NCBI RefSeq assembly: GCF_964063325.1
Contig: NZ_OZ061315.1
Location: 1,178,001 to 1,242,000, forward strand
Source: Hafnia alvei
GTDB taxonomy: Bacteria > Pseudomonadota > Gammaproteobacteria > Enterobacterales > Enterobacteriaceae
Direction of reading: 5' to 3'
Length of the DNA: 64,000 nt
Positions 43,902 to 53,484 of this stretch are shown piece after piece. Every line of letters starts with the position of its first letter. The first letter of the stretch is position 1. A model generated the notes under the pieces. It made no database searches. It was not told where the DNA came from and saw only the letters and a program-made list of their open reading frames with translations. The translations under genes were made by a program, and so were the position numbers.

Positions 43902-45407
43902 ATGCACGGCGACGGCGATGATGATGTGTTACTGCGTACCGACGGCTTGAGTAAATATTTTCCCGGCGTGAAGGCGCTCAATAACGTCTCTTTCAGCCTA
44001 CGTCGCGGCGAAATTATGGCGCTGCTCGGAGAAAACGGCGCAGGGAAATCAACCCTGATTAAGGCGCTAACCGGTGTTTACCAACGAGATAGCGGTACCG
44101 TATGGCTAGACGGCGCCGAGGTCTTTCCAAAGAATACGGCTCATGCGCAGATCTTGGGTATTGGCACCGTATATCAAGAAGTTAACCTGCTGCCCAATAT
44201 GTCGGTGGCAGACAATCTGTTTATTGGCCGAGAGCCACGCCGTTTTGGTTTTATTCAACGTGGTGAAATGATCCGCCGCGCCACAGAACTTATGCAACGT
44301 TACGGATTTTCGCTGGATGTCACGGAGCCGCTCGGGCGCTTTTCTGTCGCCATGCAGCAAATTGTGGCGATCTGCCGCGCTATCGATCTTTCTGCCAAGG
44401 TGCTCATCCTTGATGAACCCACCGCCAGTCTCGACACCAGCGAAGTCGAAATGCTCTTTACTCTGATGCGCCATTTACGCGATCAAGGAATAAGCCTGAT
44501 TTTTGTGACCCATTTTCTCGAACAGGTCTATGCCGTTACCGATCGCATCACGGTGCTGCGCAACGGCGAGTTTGTGGGCACTCGAAACACCAAAGAATTA
44601 CCTTATATCGAATTAGTTAAAATGATGCTGGGTCGTGAGCTGGACAACAATGCTTTACAGCGCGCGGGCCGCACCTTACTCAGTGAAAATCCAACGGTTG
44701 AGTTTGAAAACTATGGCAAAAAAGGGGTTATCGCGCCCTTTAACCTCAAAGTTCGCCCCGGTGAAATTGTGGGGTTAGCCGGGTTACTCGGCTCTGGTCG
44801 TACGGAAATGGCTGAGGTTATTTTTGGTATCAAACCGGCAGACAGCGGCACAGCACAGGTTAAAGGCAAGCAAAGAACGCTACGTTCGCCACACCAGTCA
44901 TCGCGTTACGGATTGGGGTTCTGCCCTGAAGATCGCAAAACCGATGGTATTATCGCGGCGGCATCCGTGCGTGAAAATATTATCCTAGCGCTTCAGGCGC
45001 AGCGTGGATGGCTGCGTCCCATCGCCCGCAAAGAGCAGCAGCACATTGCGGAACGCTTCATTCGTCAATTGGGGATCCGTACCCCGAGCACCGAACAGCC
45101 CATCGAGTTTCTTTCCGGCGGTAACCAGCAAAAAGTTTTACTTTCGCGCTGGCTGCTCACCAAACCCCAGTTTCTTATTTTAGACGAGCCGACTCGCGGG
45201 ATTGACGTAGGCGCTCACGCCGAGATTATTCGCCTGATAGAAACCCTGTGCGCCGATGGTTTAGCGCTGCTGGTGATTTCATCGGAGCTTGAAGAACTCG
45301 TGGGCTATGCCGATCGGGTGGTGATCCTGCGCGATCGCCAGCAAATCGCCGAAATTCCGCTGGAGCAGCTTTCCGTTGCCGCCATTATGAATGCCATTGC
45401 GGCATAA
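43902..45407 (+). CDS. ytfR: Galactofuranose ABC transporter, ATPase
   Basis: A 501-residue double ATPase. First Walker A GENGAGKST (about residue 43) with Walker B VLILDEPTASLD, second, degenerate P-loop GLLGSGRTE (about 290) with LSGGNQQKVLLSRWL and LILDEPTRGID. It powers uptake at the inner membrane. Length and sequence match Escherichia YtfR (500). The AGCTAGGAGCG site precedes ATG 43902. Confidence 0.95.
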   Translation: MHGDGDDDVLLRTDGLSKYFPGVKALNNVSFSLRRGEIMALLGENGAGKSTLIKALTGVYQRDSGTVWLDGAEVFPKNTAHAQILGIGTVYQEVNLLPNMSVADNLFIGREPRRFGFIQRGEMIRRATELMQRYGFSLDVTEPLGRFSVAMQQIVAICRAIDLSAKVLILDEPTASLDTSEVEMLFTLMRHLRDQGISLIFVTHFLEQVYAVTDRITVLRNGEFVGTRNTKELPYIELVKMMLGRELDNNALQRAGRTLLSENPTVEFENYGKKGVIAPFNLKVRPGEIVGLAGLLGSGRTEMAEVIFGIKPADSGTAQVKGKQRTLRSPHQSSRYGLGFCPEDRKTDGIIAAASVRENIILALQAQRGWLRPIARKEQQHIAERFIRQLGIRTPSTEQPIEFLSGGNQQKVLLSRWLLTKPQFLILDEPTRGIDVGAHAEIIRLIETLCADGLALLVISSELEELVGYADRVVILRDRQQIAEIPLEQLSVAAIMNAIAA

Positions 45408-45420
45408 GGAGATGAACTCC

Positions 45421-46440
45421 ATGTCCGGTTCTTTACCCGATGCCAATCTACCCAAAACCTCACGGCTACGTTGGCCAACGGGCATGCCGCAAATTGTGGC
45501 GTTGGTTGTGGTGCTGTTGGTTGATAGCGTGGTCGCCAATAATTTCTTTTCTATTCACATTCAAGATGGACGCTTGTTTGGCAGCCTAATCGATATTCTC
45601 AACCGCTGTGCACCCGTGGCGCTGTTGGCGATAGGTATGACGTTGGTGATTGCAACCGGCGGTATCGATCTCTCTGTGGGCGCGGTGATGGCAATCTCAG
45701 GGGCGACCGCCGCTTCGTTAACGGTTCAGGGTTATGGTTTGCCAATCGTGATTTTATCTGCGCTTGGCGTCGGCGTTTTATCTGGGCTATGGAATGGCAT
45801 TTTGGTGGCACTCCTCAAAATTCAGCCGTTTGTCGCCACGCTGATTCTGATGGTTGCAGGGCGAGGCGTAGCCCAATTGATTACGGCAGGGCAGATTGTC
45901 ACATTCAATTCCCCCTCGCTATCGTGGCTGGGCAGCGGCTCGCTATTTTTGCTCCCCACGCCGGTGATTATCACGTTACTGACTTTGCTCGCCTTCTGGT
46001 TACTGACGCGTAAAACCGCGCTTGGGCTTTTTATTGAAGCGGTAGGGATTAACATTCGGGCGGCGAAAAATGCGGGGGTGAATACGCGGCTGATCGTCAT
46101 GGGAACCTACATGCTGAGTGGCCTATGCGCGGCGATTGCGGGGATTATTGTGACGGCGGATATACGCGGCGCTGATGCCAACAACGCCGGGTTATGGCTG
46201 GAGCTGGATGCCATTTTAGCCGTGGTTATCGGTGGTGCATCGCTGATGGGAGGCCGATTTAATCTCCTGTTATCGCTACTTGGGGCGTTAATTATCCAAG
46301 GAATGAACACCGGCATTTTGCTTTCAGGATTCCAACCGGAATTGAATCAGGTGGTTAAAGCCGTGGTGGTATTGGTTGTTTTAGTGTTCCAGTCACCGCG
46401 TTTTCTCGCCGCAATCAGAAGGAAGCCGCGCCATGCTTAA
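45421..46440 (+). CDS. ytfT: Galactofuranose ABC transporter, permease 1
   Basis: A 339-residue permease with eight to ten membrane helices, including ALLAIGMTLVIATGGIDLSV and AGLWLELDAILAVVIGGASL, the family signatures. ATG 45421 is chosen because AAGGAG lies nine bases before it, while the ATG at 45412 directly abuts that site. It overlaps yjfF by 8 bases. Confidence 0.94.
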   Translation: MSGSLPDANLPKTSRLRWPTGMPQIVALVVVLLVDSVVANNFFSIHIQDGRLFGSLIDILNRCAPVALLAIGMTLVIATGGIDLSVGAVMAISGATAASLTVQGYGLPIVILSALGVGVLSGLWNGILVALLKIQPFVATLILMVAGRGVAQLITAGQIVTFNSPSLSWLGSGSLFLLPTPVIITLLTLLAFWLLTRKTALGLFIEAVGINIRAAKNAGVNTRLIVMGTYMLSGLCAAIAGIIVTADIRGADANNAGLWLELDAILAVVIGGASLMGGRFNLLLSLLGALIIQGMNTGILLSGFQPELNQVVKAVVVLVVLVFQSPRFLAAIRRKPRHA

Positions 46441-47440
46441 ACGTAATTTACCGCTAATGATTACGCTGGCGGTTTTTGTGTTGGGATATCTGTTTTGTTT
46501 GAGCCAGTTTCCCGGTTTTGCCACCACGCGCGTGATTTGCAACATCCTCACGGATAATGCTTTTCTCGGTATTGTTGCCGTTGGGATGACGTTTGTGATC
46601 TTGTCAGGCGGTATCGATCTTTCTGTTGGTTCGGTGATCGCTTTTACCGGCGTATTTTTAGCGCGCATGATTGGCGATTATCACATGTCGCCGCTGGTGG
46701 CTTTTCCGTTGGTGCTGGTGATGGGATGCGGCTTCGGTGCTTTCATGGGATGGCTAATTGATGCGCTGAAAATTCCGGCGTTTATCATCACGCTAGCCGG
46801 TATGTTTTTTCTGCGCGGTGCTAGCTATTTGGTTTCGGAAGAGTCGTTGCCTATCGATCATCCGATTTACACCACGCTCTCCTCATTGGCGTGGAAAATT
46901 CCGGGAGGAGGGCGTTTGAGCGCCATGGCGCTATTGATGTTGGCGGTGGTTGTGCTGGGGATCTTTTTGGCCAACCGTACCCGCTTTGGTAATCAAGTGT
47001 ATGCCATTGGTGGTAATGCCACATCGGCTAATCTGATGGGGATTTCCACCCGCAGCACCACCATCCGTATTTATATGCTTTCAACCGGATTGGCAACGTT
47101 AGCGGGCATCGTATTTTCTATTTATACCTCTGCGGGCTATGCGCTAGCTGGAATGGGCGTAGAGCTGGATGCCATCGCCTCGGTGGTGATTGGCGGCACG
47201 CTGCTTAGCGGCGGAGTGGGAACCGTTTTGGGCACGCTGTTTGGCGTTGCGATTCAGGGATTGATTCAAACCTATATCAACTTCGACGGCACGCTCAGCT
47301 CATGGTGGACCAAAATCGCGATAGGGATTTTATTGTTCGCCTTTATCGGGCTGCAGCGCTTACTCACGGTGATGTGGGAGAACCGGCAAACGGCAGAGGT
47401 GAAGAGGATTGATGTTGTTAAAGCCGATCGTGTTGTATGA
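46433..47440 (+). CDS. yjfF: Galactofuranose ABC transporter, permease 2
   Basis: A 335-residue permease paralogous to ytfT, with GIVAVGMTFVILSGGIDLSVGS and GVELDAIASVVIGGTLLSGG in the same places. It forms the membrane channel with YtfT. The gene is followed at once by a C/G-rich palindromic element. Confidence 0.94.
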   Translation: MLKRNLPLMITLAVFVLGYLFCLSQFPGFATTRVICNILTDNAFLGIVAVGMTFVILSGGIDLSVGSVIAFTGVFLARMIGDYHMSPLVAFPLVLVMGCGFGAFMGWLIDALKIPAFIITLAGMFFLRGASYLVSEESLPIDHPIYTTLSSLAWKIPGGGRLSAMALLMLAVVVLGIFLANRTRFGNQVYAIGGNATSANLMGISTRSTTIRIYMLSTGLATLAGIVFSIYTSAGYALAGMGVELDAIASVVIGGTLLSGGVGTVLGTLFGVAIQGLIQTYINFDGTLSSWWTKIAIGILLFAFIGLQRLLTVMWENRQTAEVKRIDVVKADRVV

Positions 47441-47445
47441 CCGCA

Positions 47446-47543
47446 CCTAACCCTCCCCTTGGCTGGGGAGGGAACCGATTCGGCGTTGGATGCGAGAACT
47501 CGATCTGCCCCTCCCTCAGTCAAAGGGGGAGGTTGGGAGGGGG
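47446..47543. repeat. CCCTCCCC/GGGGAGGG palindromic element
   Basis: Begins CCTAACCCTCCCC with its inner hairpin (47451-47472, GGGGAGGG) and ends in GGGGGAGGTTGGGAGGGGG, whose complement matches the start. Such elements are scattered in the intergenic spaces of some enterobacterial and other proteobacterial genomes. Here it lies between yjfF and emtA and can form a long stem or two hairpins. Confidence 0.7.
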
Positions 47544-47557
47544 TATTACTCCAACTC

Positions 47558-48163
47558 TCACAAACTATTATAAACCTGCTCCACCTTCGCCATATAACGC
47601 GGAGCCTGCGCGGCAGGATGGTATTGGCGAACGTGCCAGTGGAAGGCTTCTGGTGAAAGCTGATTGATCATCTGAATCGCGGTTTTGCGATTGCTTGAAA
47701 AAGTTCGCAGCAGTGCGCCTGCGCCGTTGGCGTAGGCTACCTCAGTTGCATAGCGACGAGTCACAGGATCGTCAATCCAGTTCAGCTGTTGATGCTGGAT
47801 CGCGCTGATGTAAGCAGCACCTAAATCGATATTGGTTTCGGGGTCGAGTAAATCATCGTCGTCAGGGCAGCCGCGCTTACCTTTATAACGATAGGCATCA
47901 CACCCGCCGGTTGAGGCTTTGAGCTGCATGAGACCGATGGCGTTCGAAGGGCTGACGGCTTCTGGATTGAAGCTGGACTCCACCTGAATAATCGCGGCGA
48001 TAAGTTTTGGATCGACCTTATAGTCATCGGCAGCATCTTCGATCACATCGTCGTAGGCATGGGTGTCATACTTTTTATAATGATGTTTGCTTGAACAGCC
48101 CGCTAAGAAGAGCAATAGCAGCATAATGCCAAATCGCGAAGGGTGTTTGAGTATTGAAATCAT
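47558..48163 (-). CDS. emtA: Lytic murein endotransglycosylase E-like lipoprotein
   Basis: A 201-residue lipoprotein with an LAGC lipobox (cysteine at residue 23) and an SLT fold: IIQVESSFNPEAVSPSNAIGLMQLKAST has the catalytic glutamate and the GLMQ motif, and SYANGAGALLRTFSS-like YANGAGALLRTFSS is identical to EmtA. HPAAQAPRY also fits. It cleaves glycan strands at the outer membrane. EmtA (MltE) acts within chains. Confidence 0.9.
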   Translation of the reverse strand: MISILKHPSRFGIMLLLLFLAGCSSKHHYKKYDTHAYDDVIEDAADDYKVDPKLIAAIIQVESSFNPEAVSPSNAIGLMQLKASTGGCDAYRYKGKRGCPDDDDLLDPETNIDLGAAYISAIQHQQLNWIDDPVTRRYATEVAYANGAGALLRTFSSNRKTAIQMINQLSPEAFHWHVRQYHPAAQAPRYMAKVEQVYNSL

Positions 48164-48254
48164 TGGTGAGCACGCCAGCCTATATCCATTAAAATAGAAT
48201 AGGACTCATTAGTTAGACGACCATGTCGAAGGGAATGCCTGATTTAAATAGACG

Positions 48255-48285
48255 GATCCCTGCGCCCGAAACAGACGCAGGGATC
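48255..48285. terminator. Perfect 10-bp hairpin downstream of the rha operon
   Basis: GATCCCTGCG / CGCAGGGATC with an 11-base loop. It lies 67 bases after the rhaM stop between convergently ending units; the minus strand has no clear T-run. Confidence 0.55.
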
Positions 48286-48351
48286 ATATAGTCATCCAGC
48301 AAGTAGGTCACCTGCTGTTTTGCTCATTTTTAGTAAAAAAATAAGATCCTC

Positions 48352-48666
48352 TCAGCGAAGATAAAACACCTCTTTAAGCTCATCGCTCATTGGGCTGTTG
48401 TCGGCGTTGCTTGGCATGACATCGGCCATATGTTTCCACCAGCGCTGACAGACTTCGGTCTGCGCAACTGCATTCCAACGCGCTTCGGATTCAATTTCGA
48501 CGAAGCCAAACAGCAGATGGCGTTTCTCATCCAAAAAGATTGAATAGTTGTGTGCGCCATGCGCTTTTAATTCGGCTTCCAGTTCTGGCCAAATCGGTGA
48601 GTGGCGGCGCTGATACTCTGCGTGGGCATCGGGATTAACCTGCATGACAAAGGCTTTACGGATCAT
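48352..48666 (-). CDS. rhaM: L-rhamnose mutarotase
   Basis: A 104-residue enzyme almost identical in pattern to Escherichia RhaM: MIRKAFVMQVNPDAHAEYQR, SHGAHNY-like AHGAHNYSIFLD, and EARWNAVAQTEVCQRWWKHM, with the active-site histidine and tryptophans. It interconverts the anomers of L-rhamnose so that the isomerase gets the form it uses. Last gene of the rhamnose operon. Confidence 0.96.
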   Translation of the reverse strand: MIRKAFVMQVNPDAHAEYQRRHSPIWPELEAELKAHGAHNYSIFLDEKRHLLFGFVEIESEARWNAVAQTEVCQRWWKHMADVMPSNADNSPMSDELKEVFYLR

Positions 48667-48675
48667 ATTTTCTCC

Positions 48676-49824
48676 TTACATCGCCTGTAGGTAGAGCGCC
48701 CGAATCTGTTCACGATCTGCGCTACGCGGGTTACACGGCGCACAGGGATCGGCCAGCGCTTTGTCCAACCATCCGTCGATATCACTTTCTTTGATACCCA
48801 ACGAATGGAATCCAGAAGGAATACCAACGCGTGCCGAGAGCTCACGAATGGCTGCGATAGCGCTATGGCTGGCCTGCTCCTCATCCATTCCCTGCGTATT
48901 TACTCCCATTGCCTGCGCGATTCGGGCAAAGCGAGAAACCGCATTAGGGCGATTAAAGGCTTCAACCACCGGTAATAAAATGGCGTTACATACGCCGTGT
49001 GGCAGATTATGAGTCGCCCCCGGTTGATGCGCTAATGCATGAACTAATCCCAGTCCGGCGCTGTTAAAGGCCATCCCTGCCAGGTATTGCCCATAGGCCA
49101 TCATTTCACGCGCCTGAAGGTTTTGCCCATTCTCCACCGCCAGCGGTAACCATTCGGCGATCATGCGAATGGACTCCAGCGCGGAGTGATCGGTCAATGG
49201 GTGAGCGCCCACGGAAACATAGGCTTCAATCGCATGGGTTAACGCATCCATACCAGTTGCGGCGGTTACCGACGCGGGAATATTCAGCATCACCGCCGGA
49301 TCGTCGACGGCAATATCAGGAATAATATTGCTGTCGATAATCACCTCTTTCACCTGACGCTGACTATCAATGATCACCGCATTGCTGGTGAGTTCAGCGG
49401 CGGTTCCCGCCGTGGTATTAATGGCGACCAGCGGCACACCGGCATTTTTCACTTTGCCCACGCCTGAATAGGCGGTGGAAGGGCCGGGATTGGCGGTCAG
49501 AATTTTAATGGCCTTGGTGGTATCAATTGGGCTACCACCACCGAAGGCGATCAGGTAATTGCACTGGTTTTGCTGATAGGCTTGGAAACCTGCCTGCACT
49601 AATTCTTCGGTTGGATTTGGAAATACATCTTTAAACAGCGCGTACGGCAGATTTTGCTGCTGCATCGCGCTAAACAGGCTGTCTAACAACCCCATTTCCA
49701 CTAACTGACCATCGGTAACAATCAGCGCTTTGCCCCACTTTTTGTCGCCAAGCAGTTTCACCATATCGACGATAGCGCCGTTGCCGTGCAGGCTGATTTT
49801 CGGTAATGCCAGCATGAAACTCAT
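48676..49824 (-). CDS. fucO: Lactaldehyde reductase (FucO-like iron alcohol dehydrogenase)
   Basis: A 382-residue group III iron alcohol dehydrogenase. NAD is bound by YLIAFGGGSPIDTTKAIKIL; iron ligands are the D and H of GMDALTHAIEAYV and two histidines in VHALAHQPGATHNLPHGVCN. FucO reduces L-lactaldehyde, the product of rhamnose and fucose breakdown, to 1,2-propanediol under anaerobic conditions. In Escherichia it lies in the fucose operon; here it is between rhaD and rhaM, which gives a self-contained pathway. ATG 49824 has an AGGAGCA site upstream. Confidence 0.92.
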   Translation of the reverse strand: MSFMLALPKISLHGNGAIVDMVKLLGDKKWGKALIVTDGQLVEMGLLDSLFSAMQQQNLPYALFKDVFPNPTEELVQAGFQAYQQNQCNYLIAFGGGSPIDTTKAIKILTANPGPSTAYSGVGKVKNAGVPLVAINTTAGTAAELTSNAVIIDSQRQVKEVIIDSNIIPDIAVDDPAVMLNIPASVTAATGMDALTHAIEAYVSVGAHPLTDHSALESIRMIAEWLPLAVENGQNLQAREMMAYGQYLAGMAFNSAGLGLVHALAHQPGATHNLPHGVCNAILLPVVEAFNRPNAVSRFARIAQAMGVNTQGMDEEQASHSAIAAIRELSARVGIPSGFHSLGIKESDIDGWLDKALADPCAPCNPRSADREQIRALYLQAM

Positions 49825-49902
49825 GATATTGCTCCTGAAAATGAAAAACCGTTGTGATGCGCTTCCTGAAAAGAAGCGCATGCGACCGGTCTTTCTTAGC
49901 GG

Positions 49903-50727
49903 TTAATCTTCAAGCGCCGCTGCCATCGGCGTTACACCAAAGCGTGCGGCGAGCGCGATCAGCTCCTGCGTGGAGATCGTCTGTTTTTTGCCACCCATAG
50001 ACAGAACTTTCACCATAATTTCCGCTGATTTTTCCGCGGTATCGATCAGGCCGAAAGCGTCGTCTAACGTTGGGCCACTGCCGAAAATTCCGTGGAAAGG
50101 CCACAGCACTAAGCCGTGCTGGCGCATTTGCTCAGCGGTTTGCGTACCGATACCGTCGGTGCCCGGCACCATCCAAGGTACGATGCCAATGCCGTCAGGG
50201 AACACCACTAAACACTCGGTGCTGCCTTCCCATAACAGGCGGGTAAACTTGGCGTTGTCTAAATCATGCACGTAGCTAAGCGCAATCAAATTGGTGGCGT
50301 GGCAATGCATGATGACGCGGTTATCGCCGCCGGTAACCTGCATACGCACGATATGCGATTGGAAATGTGCGGCCAGTTCAGACGTTGGCAGACCGCCTTT
50401 AGTTAATCCCCAATGGATGTGGTAGGCCATGCCATCGGCGCTAACCTGTAACAGCACCAGATTTTCCTGCGGCGCAATTTGTACGTTGCGGAAAAACTTG
50501 CCTGAGCCGGTGACTAAGAACCAGCTATTGGCGAGTTCGGTGGCGGGCTGCGTCAGCTCAACGCAGCGCGGCTGTGAGGCAAAATCGGCGCGAAACGGCG
50601 CTACTTCTTCCTCTAATAAACGCAGGCTGACGTTGCCTCCGTTGCGTTCATCCCAGCCTTTGAGCCACATGTCGCTGGTGGCTTTAATCATGCCCTGAAC
50701 GAACCAGGAATCGATGATAGATTGCAT
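49903..50727 (-). CDS. rhaD: Rhamnulose-1-phosphate aldolase
   Basis: A 274-residue class II aldolase, the family length. Zinc ligands are the histidines of VIMHCHATNL (about 141-143) and of LWPFHGIFGSG (about 212), with a glutamate near 117. It splits L-rhamnulose 1-phosphate into dihydroxyacetone phosphate and L-lactaldehyde. It follows rhaA by 25 bases and precedes the lactaldehyde reductase. Confidence 0.96.
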   Translation of the reverse strand: MQSIIDSWFVQGMIKATSDMWLKGWDERNGGNVSLRLLEEEVAPFRADFASQPRCVELTQPATELANSWFLVTGSGKFFRNVQIAPQENLVLLQVSADGMAYHIHWGLTKGGLPTSELAAHFQSHIVRMQVTGGDNRVIMHCHATNLIALSYVHDLDNAKFTRLLWEGSTECLVVFPDGIGIVPWMVPGTDGIGTQTAEQMRQHGLVLWPFHGIFGSGPTLDDAFGLIDTAEKSAEIMVKVLSMGGKKQTISTQELIALAARFGVTPMAAALED

Positions 50728-50752
50728 AGTTTTTATTCCTTTTATTTATCAC

Positions 50753-52009
50753 TTAACGCTGAGACAAAATTTGTTCTTCATATTCGCGTACTGCTTTGAG
50801 CCAACTGGCATCAACGGGAACGTCGTTGCGCTGGCAGTACATTTCCCAAACCGCCTGCCAAGGCAGCGATTTTTGTTCTTCCAGCAGAGCCAGACGCGCC
50901 GTGTAGTCACCGCTTTCTTCCAAATTGCGCAAATGGTTTGTAGGTTCTAGCAATGCGCGCAGCAGGGCTTTTTTCATATTGCGGGTGCCAATCACCCACG
51001 CCGCAATGCGATTGATGGAAGCATCGAAGAAGTCCAACCCGATGTGCACGCGGTTAAACAGGTTGTGGCGTACGATTTCGCTGGCGATGGCCTGCGTTTC
51101 ATCGTCAAGCAAGACCACGTGGTCGCTGTCCCAGCGTACTGGGCGACTCACGTGCAGCAGCAAACGGGGCACATAAAGCATGGCGCTGGAGATTTTGTCG
51201 GAGATCACTTCTGTTGGATGGAAGTGACCGGCATCCAGACACAGAGCGGTCTGGCGGCTGGCGGCGTAGCCGAGATAAAACTCGTTCGAGCCCACGGTAT
51301 AGCTCTCAGCGCCGATGCCAAAAAGCTTGCTTTCGACGGCGTCGATATGGTGTGCGGGGTTAAGCTTTTCAGCGATGACCTCATCCAGCGCCGAAGCTAA
51401 GCGTTGACGCGGTGCCAAGCGGTCAATCGGCGTATCTTTCATGCCGTCTGGGATCCAGATATTCATGACGGACGGCGTACCCAGCTGCTCGCCAAAATAG
51501 GCTGAAATGCGGCGGCTAGCTTGGCAGTGCTCAATCCAGAACTGGCGTGTTTCAGGGTTAGCGGAGGAGAGGGTAAAACCATCTGCGCTCAACGGATGAG
51601 AGAAACAGGAAGGGTTAAAGTCTAAGCCCAAATGGTGTTTTTTAGCCCATTCAACCCAGTTAGAGAAATGGCGTGGTTCGATTTTATTACGCGCGACCGG
51701 CGTATCCGACTCTAAATAAATTGCGTGCAGATTCAGGCGTTTAGGTCCGGGGATCAGCGTTAACGCCATCTCTAAATCGGCACGCAGCTCTGCGGCGTTG
51801 CGCGCTTTGCCCGGATAGTTGCCGGTGGCCTGAATACCGCCGGTTAGTGAACCTTCAGGATTTTCAAAACCGGCGACGTCGTCACCCTGCCAGCAGTGCA
51901 TCGAAACCGGCAGTCTCTCCATGGTTTTCAGCGCATTTTCGACGTCTACGCCAACAGCGTTAAAACGTTGTTTAGCCAGTTCCCAAGCCTGATCGATTGA
52001 AGTGGTCAT
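50753..52009 (-). CDS. rhaA: L-rhamnose isomerase
   Basis: A 418-residue isomerase (Escherichia RhaA has 419). VSMHCWQGDDVAGFENPEGS and LTGGIQATGNYPGKARN open the conserved barrel; LCLDAGHFHPTEVISDKIS and HVSRPVRWDSDHVVLLDDET hold metal ligands and substrate contacts. It converts L-rhamnose to L-rhamnulose. ATG 52009 overlaps the rhaB stop as ATGA and has AAGGA eight bases before it; ATG 52015 is a possible alternative. Confidence 0.96.
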   Translation of the reverse strand: MTTSIDQAWELAKQRFNAVGVDVENALKTMERLPVSMHCWQGDDVAGFENPEGSLTGGIQATGNYPGKARNAAELRADLEMALTLIPGPKRLNLHAIYLESDTPVARNKIEPRHFSNWVEWAKKHHLGLDFNPSCFSHPLSADGFTLSSANPETRQFWIEHCQASRRISAYFGEQLGTPSVMNIWIPDGMKDTPIDRLAPRQRLASALDEVIAEKLNPAHHIDAVESKLFGIGAESYTVGSNEFYLGYAASRQTALCLDAGHFHPTEVISDKISSAMLYVPRLLLHVSRPVRWDSDHVVLLDDETQAIASEIVRHNLFNRVHIGLDFFDASINRIAAWVIGTRNMKKALLRALLEPTNHLRNLEESGDYTARLALLEEQKSLPWQAVWEMYCQRNDVPVDASWLKAVREYEEQILSQR

Positions 52010-53484
52010 ACACATGTTCCTTTGAATTGGGCAGATGTTTGCGCAGCGCCGTTGCTAAGCGATGCGGATAAAGAGTGGTGAGATGGGTTAGGTAAAAAAT
52101 GTTCCAGCGGGAAGTTATGTGCCACCACGCTGCGGAAATCATGCACATTGGCAATATCACCCAGCGCGATTAACTGGCTGCCGATATTGCCTAACGTTGA
52201 GGCTTCCACCGGACCTGCGCTGACTTCGATGTTGCAGAGATCGGCGCACAGCTGATTGAGGAAACGGTTTTGGCTGCCACCGCCGACGATATGCAAATGG
52301 CTGATCGGCTTACCGCGCAGCGCGGAGAGCTCTTCGGCTACCTGCTGATAGAGTTTCGCCAAGCTGTCAAAGATACAGCGCGCCAGTTCTGCCGGTGTTT
52401 CGGGCACCGGAGCACCACGCTCGCGGCAGTCGTTTTGAATTTCCAAACACATATTGGGCGGATTGATGAAGCGCTCGTCGTTTGGGTTAATCAAAAAATG
52501 GTGTGCAGGCCGCAGAGCCGCCTCTGCAATCAGATCGGGAAGATACTGAACACCCAGCTCTTGGGTTGCGCGCTGCAGCAGCCATAAGCCCATAATATTT
52601 TTCAGCACTCGATAGCGGCCTTCCGTACCCCCTTCATTGGTGATATTGGCCTGCAAGGCACGGCTGTCGGTGAGCGGTGTGCGGCTTTCGATGCCCATTA
52701 ATGACCACGTTCCTGAGCTGAGATAGGCTGAATCGCTGTCTTGCATCGGAGTGGCAATCACCGCGCTGGCGGTGTCGTGGGTGGCAACGGCAACCACAGG
52801 AACCTGTTGCCCCTTAGGACTTTGCCAGCAACCGATGCGGTTACCGGGCTGGGTGGGTTTGCCAAACCAGCGGGCGGGAACGCCGGCATAATCCAGCAAA
52901 TCAGTATCCCAATCGCCGCTATTGATGTTCAACAGCTGCGTGGTGCTGGCATTGGTGTATTCCCAGTTCATTTGCCCGGTTAAGCGGTAATGCAGATAGT
53001 CGGGGATCAGTAATAGATGTTCTACCCGATCCAGCAGCTCTGGTTGCTGTTCACTGAGCGCACGCAGCTGATAAAGGGTATTGAAGGGCAAAAACTGAAT
53101 GCCGGTACGCTGATAGATAAACGGTTTACCTAAGCGCTCTTGGGCCTGCGCCATGAGGCCGTGGGTACGATCGTCTCGGTAAGCGACTGGGTGGCCGACC
53201 CGCTCGCCGTTGGCATCCAGCAACACAAAATCCACGCCCCAGGTATCGATGCCAATGCTGTCCAGCGGGATATTTTCAGCATCAATTTGCTCAAGCCCGG
53301 TGCGAATTTCGTGCTCAAGAGCGTCGAGATCCCAGGTATCAAAACCGTCGCGGGGTACCAGCCGATTGGTAAAGCGGCGGATCTCTTTTAGCGTAAGGTG
53401 TTGAGTACCGACATGGTAACTCGCCAGCATCACGCGTCCGCTGGAGGCACCAAGATCGATTGCGGCAATATGGCGTGTCGTCAT
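52006..53484 (-). CDS. rhaB: Rhamnulokinase
   Basis: A 492-residue FGGY kinase (Escherichia RhaB 489). ATP phosphate motifs are IDLGASSGRVMLA at the start and LHIVGGGSQNRFLNQLCAD near 400; IDTWGVDFVLLD and EYTNASTTQLLNI are diagnostic. It phosphorylates L-rhamnulose. ATG 53484 (MTTRHIAAIDLG) matches the Escherichia start. First gene of the operon, transcribed away from rhaS. Confidence 0.96.
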   Translation of the reverse strand: MTTRHIAAIDLGASSGRVMLASYHVGTQHLTLKEIRRFTNRLVPRDGFDTWDLDALEHEIRTGLEQIDAENIPLDSIGIDTWGVDFVLLDANGERVGHPVAYRDDRTHGLMAQAQERLGKPFIYQRTGIQFLPFNTLYQLRALSEQQPELLDRVEHLLLIPDYLHYRLTGQMNWEYTNASTTQLLNINSGDWDTDLLDYAGVPARWFGKPTQPGNRIGCWQSPKGQQVPVVAVATHDTASAVIATPMQDSDSAYLSSGTWSLMGIESRTPLTDSRALQANITNEGGTEGRYRVLKNIMGLWLLQRATQELGVQYLPDLIAEAALRPAHHFLINPNDERFINPPNMCLEIQNDCRERGAPVPETPAELARCIFDSLAKLYQQVAEELSALRGKPISHLHIVGGGSQNRFLNQLCADLCNIEVSAGPVEASTLGNIGSQLIALGDIANVHDFRSVVAHNFPLEHFLPNPSHHSLSASLSNGAAQTSAQFKGTCV

